Source of the DNA: Clostridia bacterium
GTDB lineage: Bacteria; Bacillota; Clostridia; Oscillospirales; Acutalibacteraceae
Assembly (NCBI GenBank): GCA_024404115.1
Contig: JAKSQM010000004.1
Location: 124,001 to 188,000, forward strand
Length of the DNA: 64,000 bases
Direction: 5' to 3'
The notes under the pieces are model-generated. The model searched no databases, was not told the DNA's origin, and saw only the letters and a program-made list of their open reading frames with translations. The position numbers and the translations under genes are program-made. This document shows positions 41,874-50,983 of the stretch, one piece after another (within the stretch, counting starts at the first letter, position 1; each line of letters opens with the position of its first letter).

Positions 41874-43499
41874 TTAATTTTTAGTAGTGAACCAGTTTAA
41901 ATATTCTCCGCTTAAAACGGCGTTTGCACAGCGCATTCCGTCAACCGCAGATGAAACAATTCCGCCTGCGTAGCCTGCACCCTCGCCACAGGGGTAAAGT
42001 CCACGGAGACTCACGCTCTGATAATATTCATCACGCAAAATGCGAACAGGGGAGGACGAGCGTGTTTCGGGAGCGGTGAGGACAGCATCAGGTCTGTCAA
42101 AGCCTTTAAGCTGAGTTCCCATTTTAACAAGTGCGTCTGCCATAATATCTGTAACTTTTTTTGGCAACGTTTTTCTTATATCGCCCAGCTTAACTCCAGT
42201 GGGGCAGGTGGGCTCAATATCGCCAAAAGCGGTTGATGGTTTGTTATTAAGAAAATCGCCAACAAGCTGAGCTGGTGCAGAGTAATCACTTCCGCCCTCA
42301 ATGAATGCTTTATGCTCAATCTCGTGCTGGAGGTCAAAGCCTGCAAGTGGATGCTCGCTGCCGAAATCCTCTGGCTCAACACCAACAAGGATAGCGGAGT
42401 TTGAGTTTCTGCCATCTCGTGCATGGTAACTCATACCGTTGACAACAACAGTGTTTTCTTCACTTGCCGCCGCAACAACTGTACCGCCCGGGCACATACA
42501 GAATGTATAAGCACCTCTGCCGCCCTGAGGATGGCATGATAATTTGTAGCTTGCCGCACCAAGAGCAGGATGCCCTGCATAGTCGCCATACTGTGCTTTA
42601 TCAATCATCTCACGGGGATGCTCAATTCGTGCGCCAACGCTGAAAGGCTTCTGCATCATCTTGATGCCTTTATTATAAAGCATTTCAACTGTGTCCCTTG
42701 CAGAATGTCCGATTGCTAAAATCAGTGCATCTGTTTCAAGGTCGTGCTTTTCGCCTTGTGCGTCAACATAGCTTACGCCCTGAATAACGCCGTTGAATGC
42801 GAAAATATCTGTCAGCTGACAATTAAATCGAACCTCACCGCCAAGACGGATAATTTCTTTTCTTATATTTTTAACAATGGAGCAGAGTTTGTCTGTTCCT
42901 ATATGGGGGAGCCACGAATAAAGAATATCTTCGTTTGCTCCGAATTCAACAAAATCAATTGCAACCTGACGGCAAAGCGGGTCTTTGATGCCCGTTGTCA
43001 GCTTGCCGTCTGAAAATGTTCCTGCGCCACCCTCGCCAAACTGAACGTTGGATTTCACATTCAGCTTGCCAGTGCTCCAGAAAGCATCAACATCCTTTTG
43101 CCTTGTGTCAACATCTGCGCCACGCTCAAGGACTATGGGGCAGGCACCTGCCCTTGCAAGGTTAAGGGCGGCGAACATTCCACCTGGGCCAAAACCTGCA
43201 ACAACAGGTCTTAATGTGCCTGTGCGCCTGTTTTCGGGTACAGTGTATGAAAAAGGCTCAACAATAGAAGCTTTTTTATATTTTGATTTTGCAAGAATTT
43301 TTTCTTCATCTCCGTCAACAGTGATGTCAACGCTATAAACAAAAAACAGATTATCTTTCTTTCGTGAGTCAAGAGATTTCTTAATTATCTGAAGCGATTT
43401 AATCTTGTCTTTTGGAATTTTCAATGCTCTTGCGGCATAAAATTCAAGCTCTGCATCAAGTTTATCAACAGAGATTTTAATTTCATTAACTCTTATCAT
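41874..43499 (-). CDS. Uncharacterised FAD-dependent dehydrogenase (COG2509 type)
   Basis: 541 residues. An N-terminal ferredoxin-like domain (about 1-90) precedes the FAD-binding core GFGPGGMFAALNLARAG, QFGEGGAGTFSDGKL, ALILAIGHSARDT and C-terminal CGEGAGYAGGIVSSAVDG. This family is widespread in Firmicutes without a known substrate. Start ATG at 43499. Follows ychF on the same strand. Confidence 0.9.
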   Translation of the reverse strand: MIRVNEIKISVDKLDAELEFYAARALKIPKDKIKSLQIIKKSLDSRKKDNLFFVYSVDITVDGDEEKILAKSKYKKASIVEPFSYTVPENRRTGTLRPVVAGFGPGGMFAALNLARAGACPIVLERGADVDTRQKDVDAFWSTGKLNVKSNVQFGEGGAGTFSDGKLTTGIKDPLCRQVAIDFVEFGANEDILYSWLPHIGTDKLCSIVKNIRKEIIRLGGEVRFNCQLTDIFAFNGVIQGVSYVDAQGEKHDLETDALILAIGHSARDTVEMLYNKGIKMMQKPFSVGARIEHPREMIDKAQYGDYAGHPALGAASYKLSCHPQGGRGAYTFCMCPGGTVVAAASEENTVVVNGMSYHARDGRNSNSAILVGVEPEDFGSEHPLAGFDLQHEIEHKAFIEGGSDYSAPAQLVGDFLNNKPSTAFGDIEPTCPTGVKLGDIRKTLPKKVTDIMADALVKMGTQLKGFDRPDAVLTAPETRSSSPVRILRDEYYQSVSLRGLYPCGEGAGYAGGIVSSAVDGMRCANAVLSGEYLNWFTTKN

Positions 43500-43543
43500 A
43501 ATATATCTCGGTTAACCTGCTATAAATAATTTATAAACAAATC

Positions 43544-44638
43544 TTAAACATTGAATCTGAAAAGAACAATGTCGCCGTCTTTCATTACATATTCCTTGCC
43601 CTCACTGCGAACAAGACCCTTTTCTTTTGCAGCAGCCATTGAGCCGTTTGCAATAAGGTCGTCAAATGCAATAACCTCTGCACGGATAAATCCACGCTCA
43701 AAATCTGAATGGATTTTACCTGCTGCCTGAGGAGCTTTTGTGCCGTCTTTAATAGTCCATGCTCTTACTTCGGGAGTGCCTGCTGTAAGGTAAGAAATAA
43801 GACCGAGAAGAGAGTAACTGCGCTGGATAAGCAGGTCAAGACCGCCCTGCTCAACACCAAGCTCTGAAAGGAACATTTCTTTTTCGTCCTTGTCAAGTGA
43901 AGCGATTTCTGCCTCAAGCTCTGCACAGATAGGAAGAACCTCTGCACCCTCTGCCTTTGCAATTTCGCAAACCTTTTTGTAGCCCTCGTTTGAGTCAAGA
44001 CCATTTGCAAAATCGTCCTCGCTCATATTGCAGGCATAAATAACAGGCTTTGCTGTGAGAAGTGCGGTTGTGTTGATAATTTCCTGCTCGTCATCATCAC
44101 ATTCAACGTTTCTTGCAGGGATTCCGTTTTCAAGGGACTCTTTAAGACGCTTTAAGAATTCAACCTCTTTTGCAAGGGATTTATCGCCTTTCATAGCCTT
44201 TATTGTTCTGTCAAGTCTGCGCTCAACAATTTCAATATCAGAGAAAATAAGCTCAAGGTTGATTGTTTCAATATCTCTTGCAGGGTCAATGCTGCCGTCA
44301 ACATGGATAATGTCATCATTTATGAAGCAGCGAACAACATGGATAATAGCGTCAACCTCACGAATGTGTGAAAGGAACTTGTTGCCAAGACCCTCGCCCT
44401 TTGATGCGCCCTTAACAAGACCAGCAATGTCAACGAATTCGATTGTGGCAGGTGTGGTCTTTGCAGGGTTATACATTTCTGTAAGCTTATCAAGCCTTTT
44501 ATCGGGCACTGCAACAACGCCAACATTTGGCTCGATTGTGCAGAAAGCGTAGTTTGCAGACTGTGCGCCTGCATTTGTGATTGCGTTAAAAAGTGTGCTC
44601 TTGCCAACGTTGGGCAAGCCGACAATACCTAATTTCAT
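43544..44638 (-). CDS. ychF: Redox-regulated Obg-like ATPase
   Basis: 364 residues, full length. P-loop GLPNVGKSTLFNAIT, VDIAGLV switch, and the altered G4 motif NMSED, which marks ATP rather than GTP preference in YchF. The C-terminal TGS-like domain ends IRAEVIAFDDL. Universal ribosome-associated factor. Overlaps nothing but is tightly placed between neighbours of the same strand. Confidence 0.97.
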   Translation of the reverse strand: MKLGIVGLPNVGKSTLFNAITNAGAQSANYAFCTIEPNVGVVAVPDKRLDKLTEMYNPAKTTPATIEFVDIAGLVKGASKGEGLGNKFLSHIREVDAIIHVVRCFINDDIIHVDGSIDPARDIETINLELIFSDIEIVERRLDRTIKAMKGDKSLAKEVEFLKRLKESLENGIPARNVECDDDEQEIINTTALLTAKPVIYACNMSEDDFANGLDSNEGYKKVCEIAKAEGAEVLPICAELEAEIASLDKDEKEMFLSELGVEQGGLDLLIQRSYSLLGLISYLTAGTPEVRAWTIKDGTKAPQAAGKIHSDFERGFIRAEVIAFDDLIANGSMAAAKEKGLVRSEGKEYVMKDGDIVLFRFNV

Positions 44639-44653
44639 AGTTAAGACATCCTT

Positions 44654-47293
44654 TTATTCTTTTATAAGATTATTATATAACTCTTCTGAGTGATTTTCAA
44701 TATCGAAGAAAAGACCGTTCATTTTATTAACATATTTCTCTTCTGGAACACAGTTGTTTTCAATAAGAGAAATAACATCGTCAATTGCCTTTTCGCAGGT
44801 GGTGGAAAGCTCACCAAATCCCTTGTCAAGAGGAATATCAAGCTCACGGTAATGGTTAAGACCTGCGTCAAACAAATCCTTATCGGGAACAAAATAAAGA
44901 ATTGGTCTTTTAAGATAAATGAAGTCAAAAACAAAAGATGAAAAATCTGTTATGAAAATGCTGTAAGAAAATTCATCAACAGTTTTGTCTGCAATGCGGA
45001 TTGTTTCACCGTCAACATCATAATATTTATCATAAAATTTAAAGTTGGGGTGAAGCTTGAAATCAAGCACATATCCGTTATCTTCAAGAGCCTTTTTAAG
45101 GCGGGGACTTGAAAGAAATTCAGAAGTGATTTTGTAAAATTCTGAATTAAGGAACGGCTTCTCTTTCGGCTTCCAGTAGCCTTTGCCGTCTGCCTGAACA
45201 AGGAATTTACGCCACGAGGGAGCGAAAAGAATTTTCTTCTCTGCTTTTTTGGTTGTGTCAATGTGGTCATATCTTGGCATACCGCATTTAATAAGGAAGC
45301 TCTCATCAAAGCAGTAATTCTCACAAAGATTCTCTGCCTCAAATTCTGTTGAAACAACCTCTTTATCAAGAATCATTCTGTCAAGTGAATACATTGTGGG
45401 CAGGTGAGCGTGAAGAACACCGTGCTGTAAATAAATAACATCAAAATTAATGAGGTCAAAGAAATATTTCATAGCACCGCTGGGGTATGAAAGTATATCA
45501 CGAAGTCCGTAAAAAGAAGTGAGAACCTTGTCAGCACACAAGCCATAAAGTCTGTGCTTCAAAGAGCCGTAGGGGACAAGGTGGCTCTTTAAAGAATCGT
45601 CAAACCAGCCCTTGATGTCTGTTTGCGGATTATAAATATAATATCGCTCAATACCGTCTTTCTTTTTAACATCGTGGAGGAACTGATAATATGCGTTGTC
45701 TTTAACAGTTTTGGATGAATCACAATAAAGCCAGATTTTGTGCTGAGCTTTATAAGACGGAGCCTGAAGCCTTGTGATAGTGTTGCGATAGCCGATTTTT
45801 GGTGCAAATCGAATATTTCTCAAAAGGTCATAGAGGCGGTTGAAAACAGAAGTCTTTTTGAAAATGAATGATGCAACATCGTCTGTTTCGTAATATTTTA
45901 TGTGAAGTCCCTCGCAGTTGTAGGACATTCTTTTAAGCCCTCTGTTAAAGGGACTTGTGTTGCCTGCAAAAGAGAAATGGACAGGGTAATTAACTCCGTT
46001 TACAGCCGCTTTGAATTCAATTGATTTCAAGCCTGCAACAGGTCTTTTTATAACAAACATTTTGAATTTGTTTGTTTCGGTTTTTGATGCACAGATGCTA
46101 AGTGAAGAACGCTTCAATTGAAGGTCAACTGTTTCATCTGTTTCGCCCTTAAAAATTGCCTGAGCGGATATGTCATCTGTGAAGTTTGCCGCAAGGCATT
46201 TAATAACACCGATAAGGGTGAGCATACCGTTCTTGACTTTGAATCTTGTGGTATAAATCTCGATTTTTTCAAATGTCAGCTTCGGCTCGTCATCAAGGCA
46301 GATTGAGTATTCTTTTTCGTCTGTTTTAACACTCATTCTGTCGCCGTATTTCATTTCAAAAATATATGTTTTGTGGGCAGGGATAAGCCACGGGAAGCTT
46401 TCAATAACATCATCGTCAACACGCTTGAAAAGCTCAACAATTCTGTTTCTCTGCTTTACAAATTCTTCGCCTGTGTAGTGATATGGCCACACAACGTCAG
46501 AGCGGATTTTCCATCTGAAATCATTAACAAAATAAGCCTGAACATATTTTGGAACATTCTCTGTGTTAAAGAAATGCTCCCACATTTCGATAGTTTTGTC
46601 ATAGATATAGTAGGGGTGAGATCTGTTCATTCCGCTGGCACCGTCTGCATTGTCAAGGTAAATATAACTTGCCTTGGCGCAGAAGCCGATTTTTTGCTTA
46701 TCTTCAAGAACAGAGAGGATGAATTTCTGATCCTCATGATAAATCATTGTGGTGTCAAATTTTACATTGTTTTCGCCACGGTTTTTGATGCAGATGTTCA
46801 TATGAGTCTGAACAAAATACATATACTCAGGGTCGTTCAGATCATAAACACCTGTTTTATTTATTACATTATATCTGTAATGATTTATCTTTTTGATTTC
46901 ATCATCTTTGCAGCGAAGCTCTTCGTATGTAACAATATCAATTTCATCATAATGCTTGTTGAAAAATGATACGATATTTTTAATAGATTTTTTGGTAAGC
47001 CAGTCGTCAGAATCAAGGAACAGAATATACTTGCCGTGGGCGTTATCTATACCGTAATTTCTTGCAGAAGAAACACCGCCGTTCTCAACATGGTGAACGT
47101 GAATGAAGTCATATTCTTTTGCGAATTTGTCGCAGATTTCAGGGCTGGAATCTGTTGAGCCGTCATCAACAAGAACAACTTCAATTTTTGACTTGTCGAT
47201 TGTCTGTTCAAGCAGAGAGTTAATACATTTTTCAAGGTATTTCTCTACATTATAAACAGGGATGACGATTGAAACTTCATATTCAAAATTCAA
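44654..47293 (-). CDS. GT2 glycosyltransferase fused to CDP-glycerol glycerophosphotransferase
   Basis: 879 residues. Domain 1 (about 1-220) is GT2: SIVIPVYNVEKYLEKCINSL, VLVDDGSTDSS and the metal motif FLDSDDW. The middle 220-490 is a linker with beta-rich segments. Domain 2 (about 500-870) is the teichoic-acid polymerase type, with IYLQHGVLHAHLPT, CGMPRYDH and ILFAPSWRKFL. It probably links a sugar and polyol-phosphate units in a wall teichoic acid or capsule. Start chosen at TTG 47293, 7 bases after GGAGGG; upstream ATG codons overlap the ribosome site. It acts at the inner face of the membrane. Confidence 0.9.
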   Translation of the reverse strand: MNFEYEVSIVIPVYNVEKYLEKCINSLLEQTIDKSKIEVVLVDDGSTDSSPEICDKFAKEYDFIHVHHVENGGVSSARNYGIDNAHGKYILFLDSDDWLTKKSIKNIVSFFNKHYDEIDIVTYEELRCKDDEIKKINHYRYNVINKTGVYDLNDPEYMYFVQTHMNICIKNRGENNVKFDTTMIYHEDQKFILSVLEDKQKIGFCAKASYIYLDNADGASGMNRSHPYYIYDKTIEMWEHFFNTENVPKYVQAYFVNDFRWKIRSDVVWPYHYTGEEFVKQRNRIVELFKRVDDDVIESFPWLIPAHKTYIFEMKYGDRMSVKTDEKEYSICLDDEPKLTFEKIEIYTTRFKVKNGMLTLIGVIKCLAANFTDDISAQAIFKGETDETVDLQLKRSSLSICASKTETNKFKMFVIKRPVAGLKSIEFKAAVNGVNYPVHFSFAGNTSPFNRGLKRMSYNCEGLHIKYYETDDVASFIFKKTSVFNRLYDLLRNIRFAPKIGYRNTITRLQAPSYKAQHKIWLYCDSSKTVKDNAYYQFLHDVKKKDGIERYYIYNPQTDIKGWFDDSLKSHLVPYGSLKHRLYGLCADKVLTSFYGLRDILSYPSGAMKYFFDLINFDVIYLQHGVLHAHLPTMYSLDRMILDKEVVSTEFEAENLCENYCFDESFLIKCGMPRYDHIDTTKKAEKKILFAPSWRKFLVQADGKGYWKPKEKPFLNSEFYKITSEFLSSPRLKKALEDNGYVLDFKLHPNFKFYDKYYDVDGETIRIADKTVDEFSYSIFITDFSSFVFDFIYLKRPILYFVPDKDLFDAGLNHYRELDIPLDKGFGELSTTCEKAIDDVISLIENNCVPEEKYVNKMNGLFFDIENHSEELYNNLIKE

Positions 47294-47351
47294 AGCTTGT
47301 CCCTCCATCAAATTTGAATTGAAAAAGCGTATAATTACACATATTCAATTT

Positions 47352-47380
47352 ATTCTAACACATATGTTAAAATTTATCAA
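47352..47380 (-). promoter_or_regulatory. Promoter of the teichoic acid enzyme gene
   Basis: Minus strand TTGATA (47375-47380), 17-base spacer, TAGAAT (47352-47357). Confidence 0.65.
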
Positions 47381-47413
47381 TGAGAAAACGAAAAATAAAT
47401 TGCAAAAGAAAAA

Positions 47414-47625
47414 GGGACTGTCGAATTTAGATGCAGAAAGCGTTCTTTCGCTCCGAAGGTGTATGCGATACTCCGAGAGGGCGAAAAAACGCTTAGAAAA
47501 ACTTCTGTTACTTATTAGTTAACATAAAAATAAGGGATTTAAAGTTTAAACCTGAGTTTCAGTTAACCTTAAATCCCTTTTATTTTTTATTTTGTTTTTC
47601 GGTCTGCGCTAAATGCGGCAGTCCC
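47414..47625. repeat. 212-bp inverted-repeat, hairpin-rich element (MITE-like)
   Basis: Left end GGGACTGTCGAATTTAGATG and right end (reverse complement) GGGACTGCCGCATTTAGCGC are imperfect inverted repeats. Inside are two hairpins: AAGCGTTCTTTCGC/GCGAAAAAACGCTT (47438-47494) and AAGGGATTTAA/TTAAATCCCTT (47532-47579). The right-hand 29 bases (47596-47624) recur exactly at 62644-62672 on the other strand. No open reading frame inside. It fills the gap between the teichoic gene and ispH and likely acts as terminator for ispH-S1. No target duplication is clear. Confidence 0.6.
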
Positions 47626-47640
47626 TCGGCGAAAACTTAA

Positions 47641-49686
47641 TTATTCAACAACTTCCTCTGCGGGAGCTTCTTCTGCTGCTTCTTCAGCAACTTCTTCCTC
47701 TGCTGCGAGGAGCTCACGGATTGAAAGGCTTACACGGCTCTTCTCAAAATCAACAGCTGTGATTTTAACCTGAACCTTCTCACCAACTTTAAGTACATCT
47801 GCAGGATGCTTGATGTGCTGGTTAGCGATCTGTGAAATGTGGATAAGACCGTCAATGCCGGGGATAACTGTTGCGAATGCACCGAAAGCTGTAAGGCCAA
47901 CGATTTCTGATTCAACAACTGTGCCAACGGGATAATCTCTCTTGAGGATTTCCCAGGGATTGTCCTCAGCTTTTTTGTAGCCAAGAGAAATCTTCTTGTT
48001 CTCTTTGTCAACAGCCTTAACAAAAACGTTAACGTCCTGACCAACTGTGAGAACATCTGAAGGATGCTTAATTCTCTTCCATGAAAGCTCAGAAATATGT
48101 ACCATTCCGTCTACGCCGCCGATGTCAACAAATGCACCGTAGCTTGTGAGAGACTTAACTTTTCCGTCATATGTCTGACCTTCTTCGATCTGTGCCCAAA
48201 AAGCTTCTTCCTTAGCCTTGCGCTCTTCTTTAAGTACGCTGCGGATTGAACCAACAGCTCTTCTGCGCTGACGGTTAACGTCGATGATTCTGAGTTTAAC
48301 TTTTGTTTTAAGGAGCTCTTCAAGAGAGTCGCCCTTAGATGCAGTTGCAAGTGATGCGGGAACGAATACACGAACGCCGTTTGCAACAACGATGATGCCG
48401 CCCTTGATAACTTCTGTAACTGTGCCTTCAAGAATCTCTTCTGATTCCTGAGCTGCAGTCATCTTGTCCCAAGCACCCTGAGCATCAAAACGCTTCTTAG
48501 AAAGCATGATTGTGCCTTCCTGATCGTTAGTCTTCATGATGATAAGACCGATTTCGTCGCCAATCTTGAGCTCTTTCATTGGGTCGGCTGTAGGATCTGC
48601 ACTGTATTCATCAGCGGGAACATAGCCTGTCTGTTTTCTGCCTATATCAACCTGAATCTCGCCAGCTGAAATAGCTGTAACGATACCACGAACCTTCTGG
48701 TCGTTGTTCATATTTTTAAGATTCTCTTCAAGTAAGTTAGAGAAGTCTAATTCTTCATCTGGCTGAGCAGCTTCCTGCACCTCCTCTGTCTGAGCCTGCA
48801 CTGCAGTCTCAATGATTTCGTTTTCCTGTTCGTTTAAAATTTCGGACATGGTTGTTAGTACCTCCTTTATTATGCCAGCGGGAGTGGATGCCCCCGCAGT
48901 AACGCCAATACGGCTAAAACCGCTAAGGTCGATTTCTGATAACTCTTTTGCGGTTTCAATAAGATAAGTCGGGCAATTGCCCTCACACACAGCTTTGAGC
49001 TTTGCCGTGTTGGAGCTTTGCCTGCCACCGATGATTATCATAGCGTCGCACTGACCCGAAAGTTTAAGTGCTTCACTCTGACGTTCATTGGTTGCATTAC
49101 ATATTGTATCAAAAATAATTGCGTTTGTATAGTGTTTTTTTATTTTTTTTATACAAATTTCCCACTCTTTTATACTAAAAGTGGTCTGCGCAACGCAAAT
49201 TATTTTCTTTTTTGTCAAATCTGAGGGATTTTGCGTAATTTCTTCCAGTTCATCTGAATTTATGAAGGTGAAAATCTCGCCGCTGCAATAGCTCATAATG
49301 CCTTTGACTTCGGGATGATTTTTATCTCCTGCAACAAAAACGGCTGTATTTTCGTCAGAATTCTCTTTTACAATTCTGTGAATTTTCTTAACAAACGGGC
49401 AGGTGGCATCGCAATAATCCATCTTTGCATTGTCAAGAAAATCAAGAATATTCCTTTCAACACCGTGTGTTCTTAACACAAGCTTAGTGTCTTTCGGGAG
49501 CTTTTCGGGGCTGTCAATTATCATAACGCCCTTGCTTTCAAGGTCAGAAATTACCTGCGGATTATGTATGATAGGTCCTAATGTGCAGACCTTTTCGCCA
49601 TCATCAACCATTTTATAAAGCATATCAACAGCACGGTTAACGCCGAAGCAGAAGCCTGCTGTTTTGGCAAGAATTATCTCATGCAT
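47641..49686 (-). CDS. ispH: IspH (HMBPP reductase) fused to four S1 RNA-binding domains
   Basis: 681 residues. Residues 1-285 are IspH, last step of the MEP isoprenoid pathway, with [4Fe-4S] cysteines C13 (FCFGV), C96 (DATCPF) and C196 (ICNATNERQ). After an acidic linker, residues about 325-665 hold four S1 domains (for example DGKVKSLTSYGAFVDIGG and ESEIVGLTAFGAFATVIPG), like ribosomal protein S1. This fusion is known in Clostridia. ATG at 49686 follows GGAGG and overlaps plsC by 8 bases. Confidence 0.95.
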   Translation of the reverse strand: MHEIILAKTAGFCFGVNRAVDMLYKMVDDGEKVCTLGPIIHNPQVISDLESKGVMIIDSPEKLPKDTKLVLRTHGVERNILDFLDNAKMDYCDATCPFVKKIHRIVKENSDENTAVFVAGDKNHPEVKGIMSYCSGEIFTFINSDELEEITQNPSDLTKKKIICVAQTTFSIKEWEICIKKIKKHYTNAIIFDTICNATNERQSEALKLSGQCDAMIIIGGRQSSNTAKLKAVCEGNCPTYLIETAKELSEIDLSGFSRIGVTAGASTPAGIIKEVLTTMSEILNEQENEIIETAVQAQTEEVQEAAQPDEELDFSNLLEENLKNMNNDQKVRGIVTAISAGEIQVDIGRKQTGYVPADEYSADPTADPMKELKIGDEIGLIIMKTNDQEGTIMLSKKRFDAQGAWDKMTAAQESEEILEGTVTEVIKGGIIVVANGVRVFVPASLATASKGDSLEELLKTKVKLRIIDVNRQRRRAVGSIRSVLKEERKAKEEAFWAQIEEGQTYDGKVKSLTSYGAFVDIGGVDGMVHISELSWKRIKHPSDVLTVGQDVNVFVKAVDKENKKISLGYKKAEDNPWEILKRDYPVGTVVESEIVGLTAFGAFATVIPGIDGLIHISQIANQHIKHPADVLKVGEKVQVKITAVDFEKSRVSLSIRELLAAEEEVAEEAAEEAPAEEVVE

Positions 49687-50296
49687 GACCCTGCCTCCAC
49701 AGCTCAATAATTCTGTTCATAATAACATCGGCAATCTGCTGGTAATCGTTTCTGCCTTTTTCTTTTATTCCCAGCTCTTCAACAGAAATGGGCTCGCCGA
49801 ATCTTACAGTCAGCTTTGTGAAAAGCTTGCCCTTTTTTTCGTTATAAAGGCTGATGGGAATAACGGGGCATTTACATCTGCTTGCAAGGAAGCCGACGCC
49901 TGCCTTGGCACGCTTTGGAAGGTCGGCTTCAAGGTTACATCTTCCCTCGGGGAAAATGCCGATTGAGCCGCCTGCCTTAATAATCTCCTCTGCACGCCTT
50001 AAAGATGTTCTGTCTGAAGTATCTCTCTTAACAGGGAAAGCATTCATCTTTCTTAAAAAAGCGGCAAGAAGCTTATTCTGGAATAATTCACTTTTAGCCA
50101 TATAATAAAGCTCTTTACGGCTGCCAAGACCAACATAAAAGGGGTCAAGGATAGTGATGTGGTTGGCGGCATAAATAAAGTTGCCGTCTTTCGGAATATT
50201 CTCTCTTCCCACAAACTTCACTCTGAAAAGAATGTGCATAAGAAGATTATTGTATTTTATAAAATTAAGTGCGAATTTGTTTGGTTTAAGTTCCAT
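49679..50296 (-). CDS. plsC: 1-acyl-sn-glycerol-3-phosphate acyltransferase
   Basis: 205 residues. NHITILD (the HxxxxD catalytic motif, near 46) and FPEGRC are conserved PlsC signatures. Forms phosphatidic acid at the membrane. Its stop overlaps ispH and its start abuts cmk, giving the common clostridial order flavoprotein-cmk-plsC-ispH/S1. Confidence 0.95.
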   Translation of the reverse strand: MELKPNKFALNFIKYNNLLMHILFRVKFVGRENIPKDGNFIYAANHITILDPFYVGLGSRKELYYMAKSELFQNKLLAAFLRKMNAFPVKRDTSDRTSLRRAEEIIKAGGSIGIFPEGRCNLEADLPKRAKAGVGFLASRCKCPVIPISLYNEKKGKLFTKLTVRFGEPISVEELGIKEKGRNDYQQIADVIMNRIIELWRQGHA

Positions 50297-50968
50297 TTAT
50301 TTATCCAACTTTTCTTTTATTACTGCCATAACAGCGTCAACGCTTCCGTCAAAATCATAATTGCTTGTGTCAACAAGAACAGCGTCATCTGCCTGCTTGA
50401 GAGGAGCGATTTCACGGTGAGTATCCTGATAATCTCTCTTGATAAGATCGTCGAGAACATCCTCAAATTTTACATCAGAGCCTTTTTCAACAAGCTCCTT
50501 GTATCTGCGCATTGCTCTTGTTTCAGGTGAAGCAGTGAGGAAGATTTTAACCTGTGCATCTGGCAAAACAACTGTGCCGATATCTCTGCCGTCCATAAGG
50601 CAATCGTTCTCTTTTGCAATGTCTTTCTGTAAATCAAAAAGGAATTCTCGTACCTTTGGGATAGATGAAACATTTGATGCGCCCATTGATGCTTCTGGTG
50701 TGCGGATTGCTTCTGAAACATCCTCGCCGTTAAGATAAACTCTCTGCTCTCCGTCTTTAAAACCAAGTGTGATTTTAATATCGCCAAGTGTTTCAACAAC
50801 GCTTTCTGCATTTTTTGTGTCAAAGCCTTTTCTGATTGAATAAAGACCGACGGTGCGGTAAAGAGCACCTGTATCCACATAAATATAACCGAGCTTTTTA
50901 GCGGCTGTTCTTGCAATTGTGCTTTTGCCTGCACCTGCAGGGCCGTCTATTGCTACATTAACTGACAT
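50297..50968 (-). CDS. cmk: Cytidylate kinase
   Basis: 223 residues. P-loop DGPAGAGKSTIART (9-21), CMP-binding segment DTGALYRTVGL, and DGRDIGTVVLPDA. Phosphorylates CMP and dCMP. Tightly packed between the flavoprotein and plsC. No unusual residues. Confidence 0.96.
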   Translation of the reverse strand: MSVNVAIDGPAGAGKSTIARTAAKKLGYIYVDTGALYRTVGLYSIRKGFDTKNAESVVETLGDIKITLGFKDGEQRVYLNGEDVSEAIRTPEASMGASNVSSIPKVREFLFDLQKDIAKENDCLMDGRDIGTVVLPDAQVKIFLTASPETRAMRRYKELVEKGSDVKFEDVLDDLIKRDYQDTHREIAPLKQADDAVLVDTSNYDFDGSVDAVMAVIKEKLDK

Positions 50969-50983
50969 AATATTTCCTCCATT

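Noticed and set aside
46373-46969. Plus-strand 198-codon frame in the teichoic acid gene
   Set aside because: Antisense to the GT2 domain; hydrophobic composition is a codon-bias artefact.
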